Assembly: GCA_021234155.1 (NCBI GenBank)
Contig: JAJEKV010000005.1
Coordinates: 27,098,570-27,162,569, forward strand
From: Isoetes taiwanensis
Taxonomy: Eukaryota > Streptophyta > Lycopodiopsida > Isoetales > Isoetaceae
Direction of reading: 5' to 3'
Length of the DNA stretch: 64,000 bases
The position numbers were made by a program, and so were the translations under genes. Shown in pieces: positions 9,329 to 20,192 of this stretch. Every line of letters starts with the position of its first letter. Position 1 is the first letter of the stretch. Under the pieces are notes generated by a model that was not told the DNA's origin, did not search any database, and saw only the letters and a program-made list of their open reading frames with translations.

Positions 9329-11856
9329 CTAGAGGTTCAAATGAGGAACGCGTTGCACAAACTCATCCGTCTCCCAAATGGCATCCGTAGGAGACTGGCC
9401 TCGCCACAAGACCAGATATTCACGAATATCTCTATTGCGCAACTGCCGAACACGAGTATCTAGAATCCGTTCGGGTGTTACATCGGAGCTTAACACTAGT
9501 GGTACACTCTCAGGGCTAACCATATTGTCCATAGCTCGCTTAAGCTGGCTTACGTGAAATATAGGATGAATCCCAATGTCCTGTGGTAAAGCCAGCTCAT
9601 ATGCTGTGGTTCCTAACCTTTTAACAATCTTAAAAGGTCCAGCATATCTCGGGGTTAACTTAGGCACACGCCCTTTAACTAACGGTTTAAGGGTGTTGAT
9701 TCGCAATGCTGACGGATACACAATCCTTAAAAACACATAGTCACCCTCCTCATAGGTAACATCACGTCTATGCTTATTAGCATATACTTGAGCGCGATCT
9801 TGTGCTCTTCGCAAGTTTTGCCGACATTGAAGCAAAATGGCATTCATGTCATCCAACATATTCACAGCGGCCTCCGTTTTTAGATACTTGTGCATACCAG
9901 CATAAGTTCTAGGATTTCGCCCCATCATAGCGACAAAGTGAGTCATCTTAATTCCCGTATGATGGCTGTTGTTATACGCAAACTCTAGGTAAGGCAAATA
10001 CTCCTCCCAACGAGTTTGACGTTCATGGACAAAACTTCTCAACATATCCTCCAGGATCATGTTGATTCTCTCAGTTTGGCCATCCGTTTGTGGGTGGTTA
10101 CCACTACTCATTCTCAATCGTACCTTAAGACCTTTCATAAGGTCCTTCCAAAAATGACCTGTAAATTTGGTGTCCCGATCACTTATGATAGACAGAGGCA
10201 AACCAAAAAGAGGAAAAATATATCTCATATATGCAGTTGCTACATCTGGACCAGTAGCATCCTCCTTCAAGGCCACAAATTTGGCATACTTAGTTAAGCA
10301 ATCAACGATCACCCACACTTGAGTGTTCTGCCTAACAGTTCTAGGCAAAGAGACTATGAAGTCCATACTTATACACTCCCATCTTTGCAAGGGTATAGGT
10401 ATAGGTTGCAATAGTCCTGGGGTACGATCAAGGTCAGCTTTAATAGCTTGACACGTCAGACAATGCAAAACCAAGTCCCGGACTTGTTCCTTCATGTCCG
10501 GCCAATAGTAGTGGCGTTTGACCAACTCATAAGTCTTCCACTCAACCCCGTGCCCAGCTTGCGGGGTTTCATGATGGTCACGCAATATCAGATCTCGAAG
10601 ATTAGCATACAATGGAACATAAATCCTTGATTTATAAAAGTACAACCCATCTTGCTCAGTCCACCAATCCCCAGATTTGGTTACCACGGGTTGCTGCTCA
10701 TCTTCTTGATATGCGTTTTTAATCCTTTGGAAGCGATCACTCTCCCCTACCATTAAAGTATTTAAATGCTTAATTCTGGATAAGGCATCCGCAACCGGAT
10801 TGTTCTTTCCAGGAGTATGCGCAATACTAAAGTGAAACTCATGCAAAAAGTCAAGCCATCTAGCTTGCCTAGGACTAATCTCCGCTTGGCTTTGCAAAAA
10901 CCTTAAGGGCTTATGGTCAGTATAAACCACAAACTTGCGTGGCTCTTTATTGGTACCACATCTCAAGTAGTGCCGCCACGTCTTCAATGCATGAACTATA
11001 GCCAATAGTTCCTGCTCATACGTTGCATAATTTCGTTCCGCTTGATTAAGCTTACGACTTTCATATGTAATAACACGACCTTGTTTCATACGCACAGCTC
11101 CCAAAGCTTGCCCACAAGCATCCGTATATACTTCAAACAACTCATTGAGGTCGGGTACCTTCAGTACTGGACTACTCACTAAAAGGCTTTTAATCCTTTC
11201 AAAGGCCTCTTGCTGAGCTCGACCCCACACATACTCTTGATCTTTTCTCAGAAGATCAGTGAGCGGAGCTACTACCTTAGAAAACTTGGGCATAAATTTT
11301 CTATAATAAGTAGCCAACCCGAGAAAGCTCTCAACTCATGAATGTTCGCAGGTTGAGCCCATTCCTGAACTGCTCGTACCTTGCTAGGGTCCGGAGACAC
11401 TCCCTCCCCCGACAAGATGTGACCCAGATAAGCAATCCTTTGCTTGAGGAAATCACATTTGGAGATTTTAGCATACAACTTATTGGAACGTAACACTTTA
11501 AGCACTTGCTCTAGATGCTGGAAGTGTTCTTCCAATGAGTTTGAGTAAACAAGTATATCATCTAGAAATACTTCAACTGATTTGTCTAAGTAATCAGCAA
11601 ATACTTGGTTCATTAACCTCGTGAACGTAGTCGGCGCATTGATAAGACCAAACGGCATAACAAGGAACTCATAATGGTCTTGATGTGTCCGAAAAGCTGT
11701 TTTCGGTTCATCAACTTCACGGATTTTGATTTGATGATATCCACTTCTCAAATCAATCTTGGTGAACCAAGTTGCACCACCTAGACGATCCAATATATCT
11801 TCAATCCGCAGCAAAGGATATCTATCCTTAATGGTTGCTTTGTTAAGTGCACGATA
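9329..11856 (-). pseudogene. G0 pol: reverse transcriptase, RNase H, integrase, chromodomain-like C terminus
   Basis: Nearly open minus-strand pol in two frames (11814-11272 and 11317-9329). RT starts abruptly in its N-terminal part at YRALNKATIKDRYPLLRIED (about 11856) and continues with FTKIDLRSGYHQIKI, VMPFGLINAPTTFTRLM and the catalytic FLDDILVYS. After a frameshift near 11300, RNase H follows (YTDACGQALGAV, then VYTDHKPLRFL). Integrase has an HHCC finger (HHETPQAGH..CLTCQ) and catalytic residues in ISMDFIVSLP, IISDRDTKF and DGQTERIN. The C terminus (EYLVLWRGQSPTDAIWE) resembles the chromodomain-type tail of plant chromoviruses. Apart from the missing RT N terminus and one frameshift it is well preserved, so it is younger than the surrounding G1 pol. 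It is inverted relative to the LTR and gag at the left end. Confidence 0.92.
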
Positions 11857-12650
11857 CTTTACAGGAGTATGTGAGTAAACTCCGAGGGTTGTTTGCGAGA
11901 CTTCCCGACCTTACCCCTCAGATGAGGGTGGACCACTTTGTCAATGATCTGAAAGAAGTCAGTATCAAGACACATCTGTTGCAAGCCGAACCCAAGGGCT
12001 TCGAGGAAGCAGTGGAGCTTGCAAGGACCAAAAAGAGTTTTGACTGGAAATCAAAACGAGTAGAAAATAATGCGGATGGAGGGTCTTCTGCTAAAAAGCG
12101 AAAGCAGAATCAGTTGAATAAAAAGGCTGCGGGGTAGTCTAAAGATTCGAGCCAGAAAAAGGCAGCTATAAAGTGTTATAACTGCCAAGGCATGGGCCAT
12201 TATGCGAGAGAATGTCCTAAGCCGCAGAAGCCAAAGAAGGCGGTAGCTGCGACGGCCAAAACACCATCGGATGGTGAAGCGATGAAGACATTGTCAGCCA
12301 TCGCGAGAGAAGAAAGCATGGTAAATGATTCTTCTAAAGTTTTCTTTGGTAAAGTCATACGTGTTCTAGGTAGAATCAAGGAAAAGAACGTAGTTGTTCT
12401 TATTGATTCCGCGAGCACTGACAATTTCTTGTCTACAGACTTAGCAAGGGAGCTAGGCCTGGAGCTGACAAAGGTGACTCCGTATGTAGTTGAAGGAGAG
12501 GCGGGGCCCCAGGTTCAGCGTGGAGATCAACAAGCGCAGGGCGTAGACCTGATACTTCAAGATAGAAGTTCACCTAAAGCAGTACAGTTTAAAATTGATG
12601 TTGATTTGATCAATTTGAAATGTTATAATGTCATTTTGGGCATAAAGTGG
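11857..12650 (+). pseudogene. G0 gag C terminus and protease, forward copy
   Basis: This continues forward gag: after the 118-bp overlap (11857-11974) it reads HLLQAEPKGFEEAVELARTK, meets an in-frame stop (12135-12137), then has the CCHC zinc knuckle CYNCQGMGHYAREC (about 12177-12218). The aspartic protease follows, with VVVLIDSASTDNFLSTDLAR, where the usual D-S/T-G triad reads D-S-A, and ends near CYNVILGIKWH. At 12650/12651 the sequence changes abruptly to the inverted LTR tip. The RT that should follow the protease is absent from this strand. Confidence 0.85.
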
Positions 12651-12713
12651 CATTCCCAAAGCGAACTCCCGGTCCCAAGGCCTGCAAGCGCAACTTGCCC
12701 TTGGATCGTAACA
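12651..12713 (-). repeat. Inverted LTR tip closing G0 (63 bp)
   Basis: The reverse complement matches the first 63 bp of the G0 LTR (6786-6848) with a few substitutions. It ends in ..CGTAACA and is followed by the right target duplication TGCGC. Both outer ends of G0 are therefore U3 ends. Confidence 0.9.
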
Positions 12714-12870
12714 TGCGCCCTTCCCCTATGGTCTCCTATAACAGCGGAAGCATAACATAACGTCAGCACTAGCAATAACAATGCATCCAAGGGTAGCGCA
12801 TCCGTACAACCATAGATACACCAAAGATAATAATATACCATCAAACATATGAGCTCCTACCACGAGCATG

Positions 12871-13109
12871 CCCGGGGGATTCACCTTTGATCAGCGTATA
12901 ACCCATGAGAGTTCAACGTAGGGGTGTTTTTTGGATCATTTGCGTACGTATACTTAGGGGTTAGGGGTGTTTTTAGGCACTAATTTGGAGCAATATCTAT
13001 ACACAGAGGGGTCAAATTGCCTTTTAAAATTGCGTATACAAGGGGGGTTTTTTGCTACCCTCCGAACGCAGATGCCATACCCCCCTTGTGTATAAGTGCA
13101 CCCCCCGGG
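12871..13109. mobile_element. Small inverted-repeat element (239 bp) with 8-bp target duplication
   Basis: It is flanked by identical 8-bp repeats CGAGCATG (12863-12870 and 13110-13117). Its ends CCCGGGGG.. and ..CCCCCCGGG are short inverted repeats. It has no coding capacity and contains G-runs. It is absent from the corresponding place in the G1 5' LTR. The 8-bp duplication fits a hAT-type or similar non-autonomous DNA element; the superfamily is not certain. Confidence 0.75.
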
Positions 13110-14533
13110 CGAGCATGAAGGGTAGCGCATCCGTACAACTATAGATACCAAAGAGAATAACATAACATCAAACATATAAACTCCTACCCAGACTCAGACT
13201 CATAAGGGAAGTCGACTGACGGCTGGGCCTCAAGATAGAGCAGACCGAGAAATAACAATGGCGGGGTTGGCTATAAACAATGGCTAGGATTGACCACTCC
13301 AATCGTCCCTCCCTTGCATACTTTGCAGACGGGCTAAATCGGGCTCTGGCGTGACTATAACCTACCGGATATGTAGTCTCATGGTATCACCTATCGAGAC
13401 TACTCCGGGTTGCACCTCCCCGGTCCGATGAGGTAGGAAGGGTTGCATCTCCCCTTCCCGAGGTCTAGTAACTCCATGGGCGGCTAGAGAATCGTGGCGA
13501 CGACACACGATTCGTACCCGACTGAACTCCCCAAAACAAGAGCCAGGCCAACACCTGCAACTCTTGAGAGTGCGGGCGACACCATTGACCCAAAAAGCGT
13601 CAGACCCATACCCGACACACACGAAGTGATTGACTATAGGCCTAGCCCGCTATGGGTCTGCAGTAGCCGCGCTCAACAGGGACCTCCCTTCGCTTTGCCA
13701 CTAGCCTCGTTGTAGTTGTATAGTGCTAGTCACTCCATAGTTTCCATAGCCGGGTGGGTTCCTATGCACAGGTCGCATCTAATATGAACTAAGGGGTCTA
13801 GACTAGGAGCATCATCTAAATAATGGCTACTAGGTCTCTTTACCCCCATTCCCAATACAAGAGGAGCAAACATGATCAACCAACATCATATATCCACATA
13901 ACATGATAAATAATGAGAATAACATCTAATCCTAATCACATGCATCTAACTTACAGTTAGGGTTCCATTGATTAGGGTTCAAGATCTAGACTGAGGTTCT
14001 AGAATGGCTTTACTAGAGATACGAAATGCTAACTCATATGAATCTAACTTCCAGATGATCTACAAAGGACTCTAACCCAAATACCTACTTCAGGGGAACT
14101 CCCTCCTGCTCCTGGTGTCTCCACGGCCTTCAAGGGGTTCGAAGTAGCTCCCACTCCTACCGATGCGTGCACGCTCTGGGGGCCGCTGTGCTATGTTATG
14201 CCACTGCAGAGGGTTCTCGAAATGGAGTTTCGAGCGCGAACAAGGTTCCAAGACTGTTGGAGCTAGATAAATGGCCTAGGATTAGGGTTTGGCCATTTAT
14301 AGGTTAGGGTTCCATGTCACTGCCATGTGGCTCCAATAGGGTGCTTCCATGTGGTGGGGCCCAATAAGGTGAGGCTAGATGGCCCTATGCCTAAGGTTGG
14401 CCAAGTTATATGAATAACTTAGCCATGCTCCCTTTTCCACCTACTAAGGTGTACAAAACTACTAGAATAGACTTGTACAGTGACGTGGCCCAGAAATATA
14501 CGTATTTATAATGTATATTTCAGGGGAACATCA

Positions 14534-14551
14534 CGTTCTCCCCCTTTTAGG
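14534..14551 (-). promoter_or_regulatory. G1 polypurine tract
   Basis: On the minus strand CCTAAAAGGGGGAGAACG directly precedes the 3' LTR start TGATGTTCCCC. It marks 14533/14534 as the internal/LTR boundary and fixes the minus orientation of G1. Confidence 0.8.
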
Positions 14552-15414
14552 ATAATGTTGTCCTCGCATTTCACTAAGGTGACGAACGTGCGACAGCCCT
14601 GCAAAAACTCACAACATGAATAAAGGAACTTAACCTTATTGAAAAGATCAACTTCCTGTTAATTACTTATTATGTAATTATAAGGTTATATTAGCTTATA
14701 CAAAATTATATAGCCGTAACAAGTATTATTATAAAAGTTTGCTTATGACAACTAATTTAGGAGTTCATAATTAAGTCTAGAATCTATGACTCCTGTCTTC
14801 TCGTAACGTGCTCCCTCCTCCATGCTCCCCTTCACTGGCCTATACAAGTAGCACTTATGTTAGTTTAGTTAATAAGTTTGTGGTTTTAGGGGACCACCCC
14901 CCTAATTACCTCCTTGAGCTGAACTACTAGCTCAAGATTACCTTTGGGTGCTACCTTGTACAAGATCCCCTTGATCATGTACACCCACAATGCCTCATGC
15001 CCCTGGGGGTTTAAGCTAGGGAACATCCTAGACGATCCCAATCATGCTTACCTCATCATGACCTCCCTATGGTCATGTGGACGTACTGTGCATCGTGGCA
15101 TAGAAAACATCTTAACGATGCTCCCATCATCCCCCACGATCCCGTGCCTACTCGTGCATGACCCCTTCAGTCATGCACACCCGCAGTGCATCATGGCCTT
15201 GAAGGTTTAAGATAGGTAACATTCCACTGATCCCATCATCGCCCACAATGTTGCACTCCTCTCATATGACCCTCCCAATCATGCGCACTCTTGGTGTGTA
15301 CTGGCCTAGAGAACGTCCTTGGGGGGATCTCATCATCGCATACATTCCAAGATCTTTGCATATCATCCCAACTACCCTGATGACTAAGGCACTTACACTA
15401 AGGCATACTCAAGC
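14552..15414 (-). other. G1 3' untranslated region with degenerate tandem units
   Basis: This lies between the chromodomain end and the PPT of G1. Four diverged units recur about every 100 bp at 14972, 15071, 15169 and 15279. Each carries a CATG-CAC/GTAC..GC-TCATG-type core and, in most, a following AACAT(C/T)C block. No ORF of interest. Confidence 0.5.
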
Positions 15415-16886
15415 TTAGCTAAGAGCACCTAATAGGTTGGCGTCAACCCATTCGGAGATGACTTGGCCGTCGAATTGCTCTATGAATTCTGGGTGTTGCT
15501 TCTCTAGATCTTGCTTTAATACCCATGTTGCGTCTTCCACGAGCAAATGCTTCCACTTGACCAAGTATTGGAGGAATTGAGACCTTCTTGTCTTCTTTGT
15601 CAAGAATTAGTTCGGGGACTATCTCGATTTGCTCCTTCGTCATCTCCAACATTGTTGGAGTCTCCAAAATCTTTTCCGGGTTTGGGGTGTGCCTCTTCAA
15701 TAGGCTCACGTTGAAGACTTTGTGGACTTCCAGATGGGCAGGCAAGTCGAGCTTGTAGGCTTGACTCCCTACTCACTCCAAAACCTTGAAAGGTCCCGCC
15801 CACCTTGGAGCAAGCTTCTTACAGTTGCCGATGCGGAGCTTCACTTGCTTGACCTTTACTTGATCCAAACGTTATCTCCCACAACAACTCTCGAGGAGTT
15901 TTATGTCTATCTGCTAGACTCTTCTGATGTGCCTTTGTTGTTTGAAGATATTCTTGCACAAGCTAGCTGTATATCTGCCGAAGTTATTGAGAAACTTTTA
16001 ACTTGGACATTAGATTGTGCGACGTTCTGGGGTCAAGCATTAATAATCGTAATTGATCATGGAGACTCTTGCTTCATATTTTGTACGCAACTTGAGTAGG
16101 TGGTTGTAATCAGCCTGTTTGGATTGCTTGTTCCAAATATAGTTTCTCACCATGTCTCCCAAGGTTCTGTTCGTGCGCTCCATTTTCCCCTTTGACTGCG
16201 GATGATAAGCAGAGCTCATCTACAAGTTGGTGCGGATCGTATTGAAGTAGTCTTGTGAAAAGGCACTGAAGAACTTCGGATCTCTATTGGTGATGATTGA
16301 CAACAAGACTGGATTTATAGCTGTGTCTGTGGTGTGGCGAAAGCATATGCCTTTTTTGATAACTTATCTACCACAACCATCAAGGCATCAAAGCTCCTTG
16401 TTATGTCCTTAGAAGACCCGCTATGAAATCCATGCTGACAACTTCCCACTTGGCGTCTGGCACTACCCAAGCTTCTAAAGTGCCCAAGATTCGAAGTTGT
16501 TCTACCTTTGTCTGCTGACACAACTGACATTCTTGGATATACCTGACTATCTGCTTCTTCATGCTAGGCTAGAAATAGCTACTTCTAATTTTGAAGTAAG
16601 CCTTTATAAATCTTGCATGGCCGGCAATAGGGCTATTATGCATGTCATGTAAGATTAGCTTCCTTATTCCTGATGCTTCAGGTACGTATAGCTTGTTCTT
16701 GTGATATAAAAGATTGCCTTCCTCTTTAAAACGTTTGGAGGTCTCTTTTTCCTTATATGTTCTTGCGCTCTTGCAAAGACTAGCCCATATGTGCTTGAAC
16801 TCCATACTAGAGAAGATGGCTTCTTCTATCTTCTTGCTGAATTCGCTTGTCGAAGTGGAGATGGCATTACAAAATGATACTTCCAA
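15415..16886 (-). pseudogene. G1 integrase and chromodomain relic
   Basis: On the minus strand, after the RT/RNase H side, an integrase N terminus is visible: NLLYHKNKLYVPEASGIRKL, then the His-Cys finger with HDMHNSPIAGH and IQECQLCQQTK (about 16750-16520). The catalytic core is broken by stops and frameshifts (VVSMDFIAG is still readable). A GPY/F-like segment is lost in decay, and VHKVFNVSLLKRHTPNP (about 15715) is the usual pre-chromodomain block. The chromodomain itself is YLVKWKHLLVEDATW at about 15575-15530. Chromodomains of plant chromoviruses direct integration to heterochromatin. This copy cannot be functional. Confidence 0.85.
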
Positions 16887-16924
16887 AGCTTGCCAACAAG
16901 TGTCGCCGTCTTAACTTCTCCAAG

Positions 16925-17460
16925 ACTCTCCTTAAATGGATTGCATGCTCCTCCATTGATTTGCTGTAGATCACGATGTCGTCGAAGAAAAATTGATGAT
17001 GAACTCGTCTAAGCAATCTTTGAAGATGTCATTCATCAAGCGCACAAAAGTCATTGGGGCATTCGATAGACTCAAGGCAGACTCAGGGGCATTATGTGAA
17101 CTCATAGTGCCCATACCGTGTTCTGAAGCGGGCTTATAAATATCTCCCCCCTTCATCCTTATTTGATGATTGCCCGACCTTAAGTCGATTTTGTAGAAGG
17201 ATCTTGCTCCTTGTGGCTGATCCATTACGTTATTTGCTTGTTGAGCTGCCAATGATTGATATACTTAACTTTCGAATTCCATCCTGGTTAAATGAATCCC
17301 CAAGTCGAGCAACTTCTACAACTGCTTCTTGAACTCTTCTAGCTCTAGAGTGCTCATTCTATAAAGAGCTTTGCTGGTCGGCTCTGCACCTGGTGCAAGA
17401 GTGATTTCACACTCTACGCCTCTATAGGGCAAAAGCTCTCAAATTTCATCCAAAGATATA
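16925..17460 (-). pseudogene. G1 reverse transcriptase relic
   Basis: Minus strand: GVECEITLAPGAEPTSKAL (about 17430-17375) is the conserved block upstream of gypsy RT, followed by ARSFYKIDLRSGNHQIRMKG, LSNAPMTFVRLMNDIF and the catalytic FFDDIVIYSKSMEEHA near 16990-16935. The sequence then jumps within about 60 bp to the region just before integrase, so the RT connection and RNase H domains have been deleted. Stops and frameshifts are frequent. Confidence 0.85.
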
Positions 17461-18944
17461 CCGTGGGACTTTTTGATTAGCTTAGCAATCGGCCAAGGCA
17501 ACTGTTCCGAAGTAGCATCTTCCTTCTTACTCTTGTTGTCAGGGTCGATGACTTGTAGCTTAAGTATGTACAACCTCATTCCTCATGATGCACTTAAGTA
17601 ATTGCTTCACTGACATGTGTTGCATGACTGGAATTACTTCCTTAACTTTAATTGTAAGGTGCTTGCCCTTTAGTGCTGGGATAGACATCTCTTGTTTATG
17701 ATAATCAATTATTGCTTTAGTTAGATTTAATATTCCATGTTTATTATGAGGTTATACTTGCTAATGTATATAACTTCGTGCCACTGCTTCCCTTTGCTCT
17801 ACTTAAGGTTGATGTCAAACTTGAATCTTGTTCCTTTGGTGCTGCTAATTGCTCAGCCTTGCCATACTTACTGGCCTAGATTTAGACTTAAGAGTCTTGC
17901 TCTTAAAGATGTCCGCCATCTAGAAGGTGCAAGATTACAGTTGAAAGAATTATTTACATAAATCTTATGGCCACAAGATTTTGTCACCATAACATTTCCT
18001 TTGGACAGACATAAAAAAAAACTATGTAATTAAATAATTATTCTTGTTTTAGATACTAATATATACTCTAGGATCTCCTCTTTCTTAATTGTTGCCCTCT
18101 TGAAATAGTCCCACCTTTGAATTGATGCCATCTAAGAAGTTGGCCAGACTTGTTAGACTGCTTCTCTTCATTGGGTCGGATTATTCCTTATATTGTGGAG
18201 GTACTGTTATATATGTTATGCTATTATTGAATCCTACTTAGCGGGGCAATCAAGCTCACGAAGAGGTTCCAATATGTTGGATATCTATCAGCAAATGCAT
18301 ATAGTATTAGTACTCCATACGTTTTTCTTCCCAATCCTTGAAGCTTTGCCCAATTCTTGGATCCATCCTTAAAAAAAAAAAATGACAAAGATCTGCTCGG
18401 AATTTCGTCCCAATCCTATCATGGATGTTATCACTCATAATTCTAAGATATTCAACTATCTGATAGGTCCTCTATCTTGCTAAAAATTGGTGTAGTCGTT
18501 ACTCGTTTGGAGTAGCAAGACAATGATCCACAATTTTATTGAAAGATCTGATATTTTTTAAGTTGTTGTATAATGATTCATGTACCCTGGTCTTTTGTCG
18601 AACATATTCTGACTGTGCTCATCCTCAATGTTGTTGACTACCTTCATTAAAGGTATCTATATTACTGGACTTGAGGATGTAGTGGACCATGTAGAGTGTT
18701 GATGTCGCGTCTCAAAACCTTAAAGGTAATGTTCTACACTCTCTAGAGTCTTTCATGTTGACTCATCTTGCCTTGGAGGTTACAAGATTTGAGGATGATT
18801 CTTCTTCTAATTCCTGAATCGATTCTATTGACCCTGTCGATTCGATTCTCCGTCTTGGCGGTCGCATGTTGCTGTTATAAGACTGATGACAATGTTGAGT
18901 GCTTTAACACTTGTAACTGTGCAACTTCTCTTCCTGAGAAAGGT
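17461..18944 (-). other. G1 internal region, probable protease/gag remnant
   Basis: The minus strand around 17840-17650 reads a weak protease-like tail (QWHEVIYISKYN, then PALKGKHLTIKVKEV). No active-site triad is visible. The rest is AT-rich and too decayed to assign. It lies where protease and gag C terminus are expected in a minus-strand gypsy element. Confidence 0.35.
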
Positions 18945-19211
18945 CTATTTGCATCCATGTGCAGGGACTATAATCTTGACTAATAAGTTAATAATGCTAG
19001 TATTTGGTTCCCCATGGTGCCTCTCCTTGTTGATGTTTGACCTCCAATCTCTAAGGTAGAAGGTCATCATGATCTTTGAGATGGTCTTGTCGTAGTTGAT
19101 GTAGTTGCCTTGAAGTATCGGGGCTGACGAGGAGGAAGTTGATTGCGGTCTGGCCATATTCCTATTCCTGAGCAGCCCGTCTTCGTTGGCTTGTAATTCC
19201 TTCTTAGTCAA
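18945..19211 (-). pseudogene. Possible retrotransposon gag N-terminal fragment
   Basis: The minus-strand frame has a Ser-rich start followed by SAPILQGNYINYDKTISKIM, which resembles the first block of Ty1/copia gag (L-x-G-x-N-Y/W). No zinc knuckle or further homology follows. It is either a copia fragment inserted in G1 or chance similarity. Confidence 0.3.
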
Positions 19212-20192
19212 AGCATCTTTGGTTGAAGTCTAAATCTGATACTACTATGGGCCTGTATATCTGAGATAGTTGCCCTGCCTAGGAGATATGCCCAGTCTCA
19301 TCTTTTAGAAACTCTTGATGTGACTAGTCGATGAAGTCATATACTTGTTGGTGGCATAGCTGTGACATTAGTCGTCGATGTGGGGTCCGTCCTCGAGATA
19401 ATATGGCACTTGGAGAATATCCTTGGCTAGGAGATGTTCCTCCCCTAATATGATCAATTGTGTAAGTACCATGATGCCCATTGGCTGTTGCATAGCCCTT
19501 CTTGGCAACTCTTGTGTCTATTCTTGATGTCACAATCGTCCTTCCTGTAGGCTCCTCTTTATTATTTGTGTTCAGGCTTTCCTGTACGCCATCTTGGCCT
19601 TTGATTTGCTGAAGTTTCTTCCATTAGATTGTCCTCTGCTTTCAAATTCGTCAATTTTATGTTGCCGAGTGGGCTCCCGTGTCGAAGGTTCCCCTGACCT
19701 ATTTGACTGTCCTAAAGTGCACAAGGCAGCTAATACTACCACAACAACAATTATGTATGTCTACTTACTCTACAATCTCTATATTTATGTCTCTATATTT
19801 ATGCCTTGGCATTTGGCACCTTACTAGGCACTGAGAAGGGTGATTATTTACTATCATGGGGTGGTATAAGGAGACTTATTGTACAGTATACTTAGTGTGT
19901 TAGACTAAATTACCTAGGTAGAATGAATTCCTAGATAATTATCTATGATACAAAGGGAGACACTTGATGGTGGTGCATCTATAACGTGTGTTGGTGTGTC
20001 ATACCAATGTGTGACAACAATTTCTAAGCCCTTGGCAACTATCTGGGTTGCTAAGAAAAAGGTTTGATTATACTACCTATGTGTAGACAAGAAAACACTT
20101 AGCAAGATAAGAGCGACAACTAAGCTAAGATGAATGCAGATGATGTCTCTATCTAGCTCAAGGGTCTTGGTTAAAACTCTAAGGGTCTTGGC
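19212..20192. other. G1 internal sequence, nothing assigned
   Basis: The short open frames on both strands are without motifs. The sequence is probably decayed gag/leader of G1. Confidence 0.4.

Larger units (their letters stand above)
6786..12713 (+). mobile_element. G0, rearranged chromovirus-like element with inverted U3 ends
   Basis: A 5.9-kb unit integrated in the 3' LTR of G1. It starts TGTTACGG.. (6786) and ends ..CGTAACA (12713). The terminal 63 bp (6786-6848 and 12651-12713) are inverted repeats with only a few mismatches. It is flanked by 5-bp duplications, CGCGC (6781-6785) and TGCGC (12714-12718); the uninterrupted G1 5' LTR reads CTTGCGCGCCCTTCC at this point. In order it holds a complete + LTR, PBS, gag(+), gag(-), PPT/pol(-), gag and protease(+), and the inverted LTR tip. 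The segments belong to one family, so the rearrangement looks to have formed before or during integration. pol is nearly open, with one frameshift. Confidence 0.88.
6668..14533 (-). repeat. G1 3' LTR (interrupted by G0 and a small inverted-repeat element)
   Basis: The parts 6668-6785 and 12719-14533 together align along their length with the 5' LTR at 22762-24280 (for example, the GCGGAAGCAT..CAGCACTAGCAATAAC block at 12739 matches 22917). The minus-strand start TGATGTTCCCC is at 14533, directly after a polypurine tract, which identifies this copy as the 3' LTR. It also contains a partial tandem duplication of about 110 bp around 12795-12860 and 13120-13190, with the 239-bp element between the copies. 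Confidence 0.85.

Noticed and set aside
9998-10640. + strand frames at 10016-10297 and 10448-10630
   Set aside because: They are antisense shadows of the well-supported minus-strand pol of G0.
13362-13715. Frames at 13362-13622 (-) and 13494-13715 (+), and their counterparts at 23025-23600
   Set aside because: They lie in LTR sequence present in both G1 LTRs, with no protein motif and no conservation of frame.
6667-14534. GTGACG..CGTCAC sequences as a DNA transposon with terminal inverted repeats
   Set aside because: A PBS after one copy and a polypurine tract before the other, with pol between, show they are LTRs with TG..CA ends.
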